Below are positions 33,082-41,676 of a stretch of DNA of 50,280 nt, piece by piece (the stretch's first letter is position 1; each line of letters begins with the position of its first letter). This DNA comes from Ruminococcus sp. (lineage in GTDB: Bacteria > Bacillota > Clostridia > Oscillospirales > Ruminococcaceae). The position numbers and the translations under genes were made by a program. The stretch is taken from contig JAGAQC010000061.1 in assembly GCA_017622925.1 (NCBI GenBank), forward strand, positions 1-50,280, written 5' to 3'. The notes beneath the pieces are model-generated. The model did no database searches and was not told the origin of the DNA. It saw only the letters and a list, made by a program, of their open reading frames with translations.

Positions 33082-35421
33082 TTAGATAAGAGCCGTATCG
33101 AGAACGTCCGTAAGAGTTTCCGCAAAAACAAAGTTGATGTTATTCTTTACGGCGTCGTCTACTTCTTCGAGATCGGGTGTGTTTCCGACGGGTATGATAA
33201 CTGTCTTGATACCTGCCTTATACGCCGCCATTGTTTTTTCGCGAAGTCCGCCGATCGGAAGCACCTTGCCGTGGAGCGTTATTTCGCCTGTCATAGCCGT
33301 ATCGGAGCGTACCTTTCTGCCCGAAAGCGCCGAGACTACGGCAGTCGTCATTGTAACTCCTGCTGACGGACCGTCCTTGGGGACTGCTCCCTCGGGAGCG
33401 TGTATGTGCATATCCTTTTTGGTGAAAAATTCGGGGTCGATACCGTATTTATCGGCAACGCTCCTTACGTAAGTGACGGCTATCTTAGAGCTTTCTTTCA
33501 TAACGTCGCCGAGAGAGCCTGTAGTCTCGATCTTGCCCGAGCCGTCCAGAACCATTACCTCCAGCGGCATAACTGTTCCGCCCACGGAAGTCCACGCCAA
33601 ACCGTTTACAACGCCGACCTGATCTTCCTTTGAAACAAGGTCGGAAAGATACTTCTTAACGCCTAGCCAGTCCTGAAGATCCTTTGCCTTGACGGTTATC
33701 CGCTTTGCGCTGCCGTCCGCAATTTTCCTTGCAGCCTTTCTGCAAATTGAAGCTATGCACCTTTCAAGACCTCTTACGCCTGCTTCACGGGTATAGAACT
33801 GTATAATATCTTCGATAGTTTCGTCCTGAAGCTTGAGCTGAGTTCCTTTCAGGCTGTGTTCTTTAAGCTGTTTCGGCAGAAGATGTTCCTTTGCAATATG
33901 GAATTTTTCCTCCGAGGTGTAGCTCGGCAGCTCGATTACCTCCATACGGTCGAGAAGCGGCGCAGGAATGTCGTTCACATTGTTCGCAGTCGTTATGAAC
34001 ACCGCCTTGCTGAGGTCAAAGGGAATTTCAAGAAAATGATCTCGGAACGTCGAATTCTGCTCGCTGTCAAGGACTTCGAGCATAGCCGACGAGGGGTCGC
34101 CTTTCATATCGCTGCAAAGCTTATCAATCTCATCGAACAGGATAAGCGGATTAGACGTGCCTGCTTGTTCGATAGCGGTGATGATACGTCCGGGCATAGC
34201 TCCGACATACGTTTTTCTGTGACCTCTTATATCGGCTTCGTCACGAACGCCGCCGAGAGAAACACGGGCATATTTTCTGCCCATAGCCTTTGCCACGGAT
34301 TTTGCTATAGAAGTCTTGCCGATACCGGGAGGTCCTGCAAGGCAAATGATCTGCCCTTTTATCTCGGGGTTTAGAATATGGACTGCAAGAAATTCAAGGA
34401 TACGTTCCTTTACCTTTTTAAGTCCGTAATGATCTCTTTCGAGGACAGCCTCCGCTTTCTCCATGGAAATTTTCGCTTTGGAGTATTTTCCCCACGGCAG
34501 TTCGAGGACTGTATCTAAGTAATTTTTTATGACAAAGGCTTCCTGAGAAGCAGGGGGGAGCTTGCCCAGTCTGTCAGCCTCTTTGAGAAGCTTATCACGG
34601 CTTTTTTCGTCTATTTTCAGCTCCATTATGCGGTTTACCGTGTTAAAGACGTCCTCGCCGTCCTCCTCACCGAGCTGTTCCTGAATAACTCTCATCTGCT
34701 CGCGGAGGTAGTATTCTTTTTGTCCCTTGTCGATGCTGTTTCGCGTCTGTTCATTGATAAGGCTTTCAAGCTCCAGTATTTCTATTTCCGAAGCAAGGCA
34801 GGCGTACAGTACCGACAGCTTGTTGAGAATGTTCGTTTCCTCTAAAAGAGTCTGCTTATCACGATAATTCAGGCTGCTGTTGAACGTGACCGCCTCAAAG
34901 AGCTTGATCGGGTCGTCCATAGACATTATCTTTTTCAGAAGGTCATGGGGCATTCTCGGGAAAAACGAGGTATATCGCTCAAAAGCGTCCTTTACTGAGC
35001 GCATGAGAGCTTCCGCTTCGGTCACGTCATATTTAGAGCGTGAATATGTCGGAGTGCGTTTGACCTCCGCACGAAGCGCATCTCCCTCGTCGATAAGGCG
35101 GACAAGACTTGCCTTGTACAGTCCCTCCACAAGCACCTTGACTTCGTTGTCGGGCAGTCTGAGGACTTGCTTTATTTCGGCTACAACGCCGACTTTATAA
35201 AGGTCGGACGCCTTGGGATTTTCCACATATGTTTCATGCTGTGTGATTAAAAACAGCTTACCGTTTTCTTTGAGGGACTTTTCGACAGCAGAAACTGTTT
35301 TGTCTCTTGCAACGTCGAAGTGCATCACCATTTTTGGAAATGCAACAAGACCTCTCATGGCAACAGTGTAAAAAATATTGCCGTTTTCCGTGTTTTTACT
35401 GCTTTTGATAGTCTGTTCCAT
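33082..35421 (-). CDS. lon: ATP-dependent protease Lon (LonA)
   Basis: The 779-residue cytosolic protease degrades damaged and regulatory proteins. It has the LON substrate domain (about 10-200), a coiled stretch (about 200-260), the AAA+ domain with Walker A GPPGIGKTS and Walker B ILFDEIDK, and a C-terminal protease domain with catalytic Ser686 in PKDGPSAGV. The start at 35421 has GGAG nine bases upstream; a GTG five codons earlier is part of that site. The promoter is at 35491-35519. It is the first gene of an operon with engB, lysA and a small ORF. Confidence 0.97.
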   Translation of the reverse strand: MEQTIKSSKNTENGNIFYTVAMRGLVAFPKMVMHFDVARDKTVSAVEKSLKENGKLFLITQHETYVENPKASDLYKVGVVAEIKQVLRLPDNEVKVLVEGLYKASLVRLIDEGDALRAEVKRTPTYSRSKYDVTEAEALMRSVKDAFERYTSFFPRMPHDLLKKIMSMDDPIKLFEAVTFNSSLNYRDKQTLLEETNILNKLSVLYACLASEIEILELESLINEQTRNSIDKGQKEYYLREQMRVIQEQLGEEDGEDVFNTVNRIMELKIDEKSRDKLLKEADRLGKLPPASQEAFVIKNYLDTVLELPWGKYSKAKISMEKAEAVLERDHYGLKKVKERILEFLAVHILNPEIKGQIICLAGPPGIGKTSIAKSVAKAMGRKYARVSLGGVRDEADIRGHRKTYVGAMPGRIITAIEQAGTSNPLILFDEIDKLCSDMKGDPSSAMLEVLDSEQNSTFRDHFLEIPFDLSKAVFITTANNVNDIPAPLLDRMEVIELPSYTSEEKFHIAKEHLLPKQLKEHSLKGTQLKLQDETIEDIIQFYTREAGVRGLERCIASICRKAARKIADGSAKRITVKAKDLQDWLGVKKYLSDLVSKEDQVGVVNGLAWTSVGGTVMPLEVMVLDGSGKIETTGSLGDVMKESSKIAVTYVRSVADKYGIDPEFFTKKDMHIHAPEGAVPKDGPSAGVTMTTAVVSALSGRKVRSDTAMTGEITLHGKVLPIGGLREKTMAAYKAGIKTVIIPVGNTPDLEEVDDAVKNNINFVFAETLTDVLDTALI

Positions 35422-35490
35422 AAAATGTATCTCCACTTTTGGATTATGTTTTTAATGTTTACGATGCCGTCTGAAACATCGTTGTTATTT

Positions 35491-35519
35491 ATTATATCAT
35501 ATTAATTGAGAAATTGCAA
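35491..35519 (-). promoter_or_regulatory. Promoter of lon
   Basis: On the minus strand -35 TTGCAA (35514-35519), 17 bp, -10 TATAAT (35491-35496). The -35 is part of TGTTGCAA, the half-site of the palindrome at 2253. Confidence 0.8.
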
Positions 35520-35541
35520 CAGTCGCAAAAAATTTTTCACG

Positions 35542-35627
35542 TTGTAGGGGACGGCGCCCACGACGTCCCGAAATGGGGTGACGATTACATTCTTAAAACG
35601 GGACGTCGAGGGCGCCGTCCCCTACAA
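35542..35627. repeat. GC-rich inverted-repeat element (family E), full copy
   Basis: The 86-bp element starts TTGTAGGGGACGGCGCC and ends with its complement GGCGCCGTCCCCTACAA. The arms are complementary over about 34 bp with one or two changes (CCCACGACG against CGTCGAGGG), around a loop near 35572-35597. Partial copies are at 2967 and 50209. It encodes nothing. Confidence 0.85.
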
Positions 35628-35654
35628 ATTTGTAACTGCCGCGGAAATAAATAT

Positions 35655-35678
35655 GGGAACGCCCTAAAAAGCGTTCCC
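35655..35678. terminator. Hairpin after the LRR gene
   Basis: GGGAACGC (35655-35662) pairs with GCGTTCCC (35671-35678). It lies 17 bp beyond the stop codon of the LRR gene. There is no good T-run on the minus strand, so termination strength is doubtful. Confidence 0.4.
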
Positions 35679-35694
35679 TGTAGATTTGTTAAAA

Positions 35695-37584
35695 TTATTT
35701 CGCCAACCATTTGGACATATCAGTTTCAGTGCCGCCTGTTGAGAGATATGCGTAGAATTGCAGTATCGTTGAAGCGTCGGAAGAATCTATTTTGCCGTCC
35801 TTATCAATGTCGGCGGCGGCTTTCTGAGCGGCGGTGAATTTGGATTCCTTGCCTGTGGAGGTAAGGGCGTAGTCGGTGAGAACATCTGTCGCATCGCTGG
35901 AATCAACAGCTTTATCGCCGTTTACATCGCCCAAAGCGTTGCCCGTTACGGGAGCTTCGCCGAGGGATTCAAATTTATAGCCGTATTTTTCAGCATACGC
36001 CTGTGCGGTTGAGTTTTCGTAGCCGTAAATTGTGCCGTTGAAATAATAACCCTTTTTCCCACTGTCATAACTGGTTGAAATTGTAGTATCATCATCGTAA
36101 ATTTCACAGTCGGGGTTTTCTATTGTTATTGATGTCAGATAATAACAACTTCCAAACGCCAATTCTCTGATACTTGTAACGCTATCGGGAATGGTGATCT
36201 TCAGACCCGAATAACCCTCAAACGCACTATTGCCGATACTTGTAACGCTATCGGGAATAACAACATCGTCAGAACAAGTTGTTCCATTAATAAGAATACT
36301 GTTTACAACTACTAAAGGATTTTCCTTTTGCTTATTTTCAAGCCACGGAGTATTTCTAAACGCAGAACTGCCGATATTTGTAACTCCGTTGGGAATCGTT
36401 ATTTCTGCCAAGCTTGAACAGTTCTCAAATGCCCAATCGCCGATACTTGTAACGCTTTCGGGAATAGTTATTGATGTTAAACTTTCACAACAATAAAACG
36501 CATTCTCGCCGATACTTGTAACGCTTTCGGGAATTGTTATTGATGTTAAACTCTCACAACAATAAAACGCATAATTGCCGATATTTGTAACGTCCTCGGG
36601 AATAACAACATCGCCCGAGCAGGTTTTACCGTCAATAAGAATACCATTTACAATAACTAACGGATTTTCCTTTTGCTTATTTTCAAGCCATGGAGTATCG
36701 GAAAATGCATAACCACCAATACTTGTAACGCTGTTGGGAATAGTTATTGACGTAAGAGACGAACACTCACTAAACGCATTATATTCGATACTTGTAACGC
36801 TTTCGGGAATGGTTATTGAGGTAAGACCCGAACACGACTGAAACGCCCTATCGCCAATATTTGTAACGCTGTTGGGAATATTTATTGATGTCAACCCTGA
36901 ACAACCCTCAAACGTACTTTCGACAATACTTGTAACACTGTCGGGAATAGTTATTTCCGTCAGACCCGAACACGTATAAAACGCCATACTGCCGATACTT
37001 GTAACGCTTTCGGGAATAGTTACCTTTGTCATATCAGAACAACCACCAAACGCCCTATCACCGATACTTATAACGCTATCGGGAATAACAACATCGCCCG
37101 AGCAAGCTGTTCCGTCAATAAGGATACCGTTTATAATTACTAACGGATTTTCCTTTTGTTTGTTTTCAAACCACGGCGTATTGGAAAACGCCGAATCGTC
37201 AATACTTGTGACACTTTCGGGAATCGTTATCTCTGTAAGATTTTCACAGTAGTCAAACGCCATACTGCCGATAACTGTAACACTGTCGGGAATAGTTATT
37301 GAAGTCAGACCCGAACAATAAGAAAACGAATAAGCACCAATAATTGTAACAGGCAAGCCTTTAATTTCGCTTGGGATATTGACCTCTGTTACGGATTTAT
37401 CACAGCTAAAAATCTCAATATGGTCGCTGTAAGCTCTATATGAAAGAGATTCATAAGTACCCTCTGTACAGTTCGCCGCATTAGCAGTAATGGCGATTTT
37501 AGGCGTATTCATCGAAACAACAGGCATAGCCGCCCCCACAACCGTAACCGCCAAAAGCGAAGCTAAAATTTTTCTGAATTTCAT
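35695..37584 (-). CDS. Secreted BspA-type leucine-rich-repeat protein with C-terminal dockerin
   Basis: The 629-residue protein starts with a signal peptide (about 1-36, ending ITANA). Residues of about 45-500 are BspA-type repeats of about 23 residues (ITIPESVTSIGxxAFxxCxxLTS). Three units carry a longer insert (TPWxENKQKENPLV..NxILI). The C-terminus (about 550-615) is a dockerin with two calcium loops, GDVNGDKAVDSSDA and ADIDKDGKIDSSDA, that would bind a cohesin and put the protein into a cellulosome or on the cell surface. No catalytic domain is present, so a binding or structural role is likely. AGGAGG precedes the start and a TTGACA promoter lies upstream. Confidence 0.9.
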   Translation of the reverse strand: MKFRKILASLLAVTVVGAAMPVVSMNTPKIAITANAANCTEGTYESLSYRAYSDHIEIFSCDKSVTEVNIPSEIKGLPVTIIGAYSFSYCSGLTSITIPDSVTVIGSMAFDYCENLTEITIPESVTSIDDSAFSNTPWFENKQKENPLVIINGILIDGTACSGDVVIPDSVISIGDRAFGGCSDMTKVTIPESVTSIGSMAFYTCSGLTEITIPDSVTSIVESTFEGCSGLTSINIPNSVTNIGDRAFQSCSGLTSITIPESVTSIEYNAFSECSSLTSITIPNSVTSIGGYAFSDTPWLENKQKENPLVIVNGILIDGKTCSGDVVIPEDVTNIGNYAFYCCESLTSITIPESVTSIGENAFYCCESLTSITIPESVTSIGDWAFENCSSLAEITIPNGVTNIGSSAFRNTPWLENKQKENPLVVVNSILINGTTCSDDVVIPDSVTSIGNSAFEGYSGLKITIPDSVTSIRELAFGSCYYLTSITIENPDCEIYDDDTTISTSYDSGKKGYYFNGTIYGYENSTAQAYAEKYGYKFESLGEAPVTGNALGDVNGDKAVDSSDATDVLTDYALTSTGKESKFTAAQKAAADIDKDGKIDSSDASTILQFYAYLSTGGTETDMSKWLAK

Positions 37585-37615
37585 TATAAAACCTCCTAAT
37601 TTTTAAACTTATTTT

Positions 37616-37644
37616 ATTATATCATGATTTTTCAATGTTGTCAA
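37616..37644 (-). promoter_or_regulatory. Promoter of the LRR-dockerin gene
   Basis: On the minus strand -35 TTGACA (37639-37644), 17 bp, -10 TATAAT (37616-37621). A family F hairpin block lies 30 bp further upstream (37674-37692). Confidence 0.82.
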
Positions 37645-37673
37645 TTATTGTCTAAAAAATTTTTTCGTAAATT

Positions 37674-37789
37674 GGGTGCAGCGACACGCTGCCGTGCGGA
37701 CACGGCACGCCGTGTCCCTACATCGGGAAATTATAGTGGGAATAAAATTTTTTTCGTGAATCGGGTGCGGCGGCTCGCCGACACGCTGC
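37674..37789 (-). repeat. Two hairpin blocks of family F in minus orientation
   Basis: GGGTGCAGCGACACGCTGC is at 37674-37692 and a longer relative at 37763-37789. Between them GGACACGGC/GCCGTGTCC forms a hairpin (37698-37717). The second block touches the stop codon of the HAD gene at 37790 and may serve in its termination. Confidence 0.65.
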
Positions 37790-38578
37790 TCAAATCAGCT
37801 TATAATGAGCGAGCGCATTGTATATCCCGTCCTCGTGCAGAGGGGTCGTAACGTATGAAACATAGGGATAAATAGCCTCCGAACCGCCCATAGCTATGCT
37901 GTTGGGGACTGCTTTGAGCATGGGGAGATCGTTTGCGCTGTCACCGATCGCATAGGCGTTTTCAAGGGGGATATTCAGCTTTTCAAGAATAAATTCGATA
38001 GCCGTGGCTTTTGAACAGCCCAGCGGAACGTTTTCGTAGAAGCCGCCGCCGCGGTCGATTATCTCAAAGTTTTTGCCTATTTCATGCCTGAAAAGCTTCA
38101 TATCGCAGTTGGGATTTTCCCATGCAACGAATTTGTCAAAAATGAAATCTTTATCCTCGACACGTCCGTCAACGGGTATGCCGTCCTCAACAAAGGATTC
38201 GAGAAAGTCCTCGAGGTCGGCGTTTTTCGGAGCAAGGTCGTCGAAAAAATAGCCGTCCTTATGCTCGTAAACGGGCGTAAGACCTGTTTTACGCATAAGA
38301 TACGCTGTTTCACGGCAAAAATCCGCAGAAAGCCCGTTATAAAAAAGCGTTTCGCCGTTGTATTCTATGTACGTTCCGCAGCCGCAGATAAGCCCGTCAA
38401 AGCCGAGCGAACGTATTCTTTTATTGACGTTGAACTCCGTCCGACCTGTATTTATAAAGGTAAGGCTGCCGTTTGCCCTTGCCCTTGCGATAGCCGTTCT
38501 CGTGCTTTCGGGGATCGTCATAAGCCCGTCCTCGGAAATAAGCGTGCCGTCAATATCGAAAAAAACTACGGTTCTCAT
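37790..38578 (-). CDS. HAD-superfamily Cof-type sugar-phosphatase-like hydrolase
   Basis: The 262-residue protein is a HAD type IIB phosphatase. It has the nucleophile motif FFDIDGTLI (Asp8 and Asp10), the INTGRTE second motif, a C2B cap (about 85-180), and GDSANDLPML near residue 217 as the fourth motif. Such enzymes dephosphorylate sugar phosphates or flavin precursors; the substrate here is unknown. AAAGGTGA precedes the start. It is divergent from the DUF1846 gene, with both promoters in a 165-bp gap. Confidence 0.9.
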   Translation of the reverse strand: MRTVVFFDIDGTLISEDGLMTIPESTRTAIARARANGSLTFINTGRTEFNVNKRIRSLGFDGLICGCGTYIEYNGETLFYNGLSADFCRETAYLMRKTGLTPVYEHKDGYFFDDLAPKNADLEDFLESFVEDGIPVDGRVEDKDFIFDKFVAWENPNCDMKLFRHEIGKNFEIIDRGGGFYENVPLGCSKATAIEFILEKLNIPLENAYAIGDSANDLPMLKAVPNSIAMGGSEAIYPYVSYVTTPLHEDGIYNALAHYKLI

Positions 38579-38611
38579 TTAACATCACCTTTTATAATTT
38601 TTATGCAGTTA

Positions 38612-38640
38612 ATTATATCATATTAAGCACAAAATTGCAA
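38612..38640 (-). promoter_or_regulatory. Promoter of the HAD gene
   Basis: On the minus strand -35 TTGCAA (38635-38640), 17 bp, -10 TATAAT (38612-38617). Its whole 29-bp core is identical to the coaX promoter at 41617-41645. Confidence 0.8.
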
Positions 38641-38684
38641 CAGTCACTAAAAGAAAATTAAACTGAAATTTATCGCCGCGCTTG

Positions 38685-38713
38685 TTGCAATTTCAGGACT
38701 TTTATGATATAAT
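38685..38713 (+). promoter_or_regulatory. Promoter of the DUF1846 gene
   Basis: -35 TTGCAA (38685-38690), 17 bp, -10 TATAAT (38708-38713), preceded by TCGCCGCGCTTG, a variant of the family F block. Confidence 0.82.
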
Positions 38714-38744
38714 AATATTATTGGAATTTATGGAGGAGAATAAA

Positions 38745-40211
38745 ATGAATAATAAAATCGGTTTCGACAATGAAAAATACCTTACAATGCAGTCCGAGCA
38801 TATCCGCAGACGCATTGAGCAGTTCGGGGACAAGCTGTATCTCGAATTCGGCGGAAAGCTTTTCGACGACTATCACGCTTCACGAGTACTCCCCGGCTTC
38901 AAGCCAGACAGCAAGCTGCAAATGCTGCTCCAGCTTAAGGACGAGGCGGAGATCGTTATCGTCATAAACTCGGACGACATCGAAAAAAACAAGATACGCG
39001 GAGACCTCGGCATAACCTACGATGTTGACGTTATACGTCTGTTTAACATATTTACAAAGATCGGACTGTACGTAAGCAGCGTCGTACTTACCAGATATGA
39101 CGATCAGCCTACCGCCGACGCTTTCCAAAGCCGTCTTGAAGCTCTCGGCGTAAAGGTCTACCACCACTACAGTATTAAAGGCTATCCCTCCGATCTTAAA
39201 CACATCATCAGCGACGACGGCTACGGCAAAAATGATTACATAGAGACTTCTCGCAAGCTTGTCGTTATTACCGCCCCCGGTCCCGGAAGCGGCAAAATGG
39301 CTACATGTCTTTCTCAGCTCTACCATGACCACAAGCGTGGTATCAATGCAGGCTACGCTAAATTTGAAACGTTCCCGATATGGAATCTCCCCCTTCGTCA
39401 CCCCGTAAATATCGCCTACGAAGCCGCAACGTCCGACCTCAATGACGTTAATATGATAGACCCGTTCCACCTTGAAGCATACGGCGAAACTACCGTAAAT
39501 TACAATCGTGACGTGGAAATTTTCCCTGTTCTCAACGCCATGTTCGAGAATATTTTAGGCGGCTCGCCGTACAAATCGCCTACCGATATGGGCGTAAATA
39601 TGGCAGGAAACTGCATAATTGACGATGAAACGGTCTGCAAGGCGGCGTGCGATGAAATAATCCGCCGATACTATATCGGTCTTTGCGACCGCCGTAAGGG
39701 TCTTATTTCCGAGGACGAGGTAATGAAGCTCTCTCTCCTTATGAAGCAGGCAAATATTACTCCCGAAAGCCGAAAAACCGTTTCCGCTGCTCTTGCCAAG
39801 GAAGCGCAGACAAACGCTCCTGCTGCCGCTATGGAAATGCCCGACGGAACTATCCTCACAGGCAGAACGTCCGAACTTCTCGGCGCAGCTTCGGGACTTC
39901 TCCTCAACGCTCTTAAATATATGGCAGGACTTGACGACAGCGTTCTGCTCATGTCTCCTCACGTTATCGAGCCTATCATGGACTTGAAAGTAAATCATCT
40001 CGGCAACAGCAATCCTCGCATACATACCGATGAAACGCTCCTTGCTCTTTCTATCTGCGCCACTACGGACGATAACGCCAAAAAAGCTATGGAACAAATA
40101 TCGAATCTCCGCGGCTGCGAAGTCCACTCCACCGTTATCCTCTCACCCGTTGACGAACGTATTTTCAAGAGACTCGGCATAAATCTCACCTGCGAACCGA
40201 AATATAATTAA
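38745..40211 (+). CDS. DUF1846 family protein
   Basis: The 488-residue cytosolic protein matches the DUF1846 family of Firmicutes (start IGFDNEKYLTMQSEHIRRRI, middle KLVVITAPGPGSGKMATCLSQ). GPGSGK at 179-184 resembles a P-loop, so nucleotide binding is plausible. The biochemical function is unknown to me. GGAGG lies about eight bases before the ATG at 38745; the frame upstream of it overlaps the promoter. It ends at a strong shared terminator. Confidence 0.9.
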   Translation: MNNKIGFDNEKYLTMQSEHIRRRIEQFGDKLYLEFGGKLFDDYHASRVLPGFKPDSKLQMLLQLKDEAEIVIVINSDDIEKNKIRGDLGITYDVDVIRLFNIFTKIGLYVSSVVLTRYDDQPTADAFQSRLEALGVKVYHHYSIKGYPSDLKHIISDDGYGKNDYIETSRKLVVITAPGPGSGKMATCLSQLYHDHKRGINAGYAKFETFPIWNLPLRHPVNIAYEAATSDLNDVNMIDPFHLEAYGETTVNYNRDVEIFPVLNAMFENILGGSPYKSPTDMGVNMAGNCIIDDETVCKAACDEIIRRYYIGLCDRRKGLISEDEVMKLSLLMKQANITPESRKTVSAALAKEAQTNAPAAAMEMPDGTILTGRTSELLGAASGLLLNALKYMAGLDDSVLLMSPHVIEPIMDLKVNHLGNSNPRIHTDETLLALSICATTDDNAKKAMEQISNLRGCEVHSTVILSPVDERIFKRLGINLTCEPKYN

Positions 40212-40221
40212 AAATATAACA

Positions 40222-40254
40222 TATGGCGGCTGAAACTGTATCAGCCGCCATATA
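40222..40254. terminator. Bidirectional terminator between DUF1846 gene and coaBC
   Basis: ATATGGCGGCTG (40222-40233) pairs perfectly with CAGCCGCCATAT (40243-40254) around a 9-nt loop. The T-run is better on the minus strand side. Confidence 0.85.
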
Positions 40255-40261
40255 AATTTCA

Positions 40262-41452
40262 TCAGCATAAATTTCTCAATCGCGTCAGTATTTCGTTTGC
40301 CGCGTCAAATTTGGACATAAGCTCAAGTTCTTCTTCTCCGTCTTTTGTAATAATAGTGATCACGTTGGTATCAGTGCCGAAGCCTGCTCCCGATCTTCTC
40401 AGAGAATTAGCGCATATCATATCGCATTTCTTGGAAACGAGCTTTTTTCGGGAGTTTTCAATAACATTGTCAGTCTCCATTGAGAAACCGCAGACGAGCT
40501 GTCCCTCATGACGGTTCTCGCCTATATATTTAAGAATGTCAACAGTTCGCCTTAACGGTATGCTCATATCGTCGGCGGATTTTTTTATCTTGCTGTCTGC
40601 CGTTGTAACAGGGGTATAGTCCGCCACAGCCGCAGCTTTAATGATAATATCCATATCTCCCATATGCTTTTTTACAGCGTTGAACATATCCGCCGCCGAT
40701 ACGACCCTTACCGTATTCACAAACATAGGCGGTTCAACGTCCGTATGAGCGGCTATCAACGTGACTTCCGCGCCCCTGAGCATTGCGGCTCTTGCAAGGG
40801 CTGATCCCATTTTTCCGCTTGAATGATTTGTGATGAACCTCACGGGGTCAATGCTTTCACGGGTAGCCCCTGCGGTAATGAGGACTTTTTTGCCTGCCAT
40901 ATCCTTTTCAAAGGCAATTTCACGTATAATATGCTCCACAAGTGTTTCCTCATCGGGAAGCTTGCCGTCGCCCATATCGCGATTGGCAAGCATTCCGTTG
41001 ACAGGCTCGATTATCTCATAGCCGTATTTCCGCAGCTTTGCGATATTCTCCTGAACTATGGGATTGTGGAGCATATTGTGGTTCATTGCAGGAGCGACAA
41101 GCTTCGGACACGTACACGCCATTACCGTTGTAGTCAGCATATCGTCCGCAATGCCGTTGGCTATTTTTCCGATAACATTCGCCGTTGCAGGCGCGATAAG
41201 AACCACGTCCGCCTTTTTTGCTATTGCAACATGCTCCACGCTGTACTGAAAATTGCGGTCGAACGTATCTATAAGGCACTTGTTCTGCGTGAGCGTTTCA
41301 AAAGTAAGTGGGTGGACGAAGTTAGTCGCATTCGCTGTCATTGAAACGTGAACGTCCGCACCTAATTTTGTCAGCATTCTCGCAACGTTGCACATTTTGT
41401 ATGCCGCTATGGAGCTTGAAACTCCCAATAATACTGTTTTTCCTTTTAACAC
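40262..41452 (-). CDS. coaBC: Phosphopantothenoylcysteine decarboxylase/phosphopantothenate-cysteine ligase
   Basis: This 396-residue bifunctional enzyme makes 4'-phosphopantetheine in two steps of coenzyme A synthesis. The N-terminal flavin decarboxylase (about 1-185) has GVSSSIAAYK, the APAMNHNM active-site motif and NRDMGDGKLP. The C-terminal ligase (about 190-396) has TAGATRESIDPVRFITNHSSGKMG and AAAVADY. The start is GTG at 41452 with AAAGGAGG eight bases away. It is divergent from coaX, another CoA gene. Confidence 0.96.
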   Translation of the reverse strand: MLKGKTVLLGVSSSIAAYKMCNVARMLTKLGADVHVSMTANATNFVHPLTFETLTQNKCLIDTFDRNFQYSVEHVAIAKKADVVLIAPATANVIGKIANGIADDMLTTTVMACTCPKLVAPAMNHNMLHNPIVQENIAKLRKYGYEIIEPVNGMLANRDMGDGKLPDEETLVEHIIREIAFEKDMAGKKVLITAGATRESIDPVRFITNHSSGKMGSALARAAMLRGAEVTLIAAHTDVEPPMFVNTVRVVSAADMFNAVKKHMGDMDIIIKAAAVADYTPVTTADSKIKKSADDMSIPLRRTVDILKYIGENRHEGQLVCGFSMETDNVIENSRKKLVSKKCDMICANSLRRSGAGFGTDTNVITIITKDGEEELELMSKFDAANEILTRLRNLC

Positions 41453-41535
41453 AATTAAGACCTCCTTTTATTATTACCATTATATCACATTTTTTTTTTA
41501 AAATCTATAGATTTTTTTTCAAAAACATGATATAA

Positions 41536-41645
41536 GCAGCGTGTCGCTGCACCCTGTGTCACGTGACCGCTCGCAAACTCGCTAATATTTTTAAACTCAA
41601 ATTTTTTCCACGCCTGTTGCAATTTTGTGCTTAATATGATATAAT
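41536..41645 (+). promoter_or_regulatory. Hairpin-promoter repeat (family F), copy 3: promoter of coaX
   Basis: The GCAGCGTGTCGCTGCACCC block is at 41536-41554. CTCGCAAACTCGCTAAT and TTTTTTCCACGCCTG follow. Then -35 TTGCAA (41617-41622), 17 bp, -10 TATAAT (41640-41645). Confidence 0.8.
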
Positions 41646-41676
41646 TACTTTGCATAATTATTTTGGAGGTGCTTTT

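Noticed and set aside
36150-37350. Tandem or CRISPR-like repeats
   Set aside because: The periodic sequence is the coding sequence of BspA leucine-rich repeats, in frame and without spacers. No CRISPR array or cas gene was seen.
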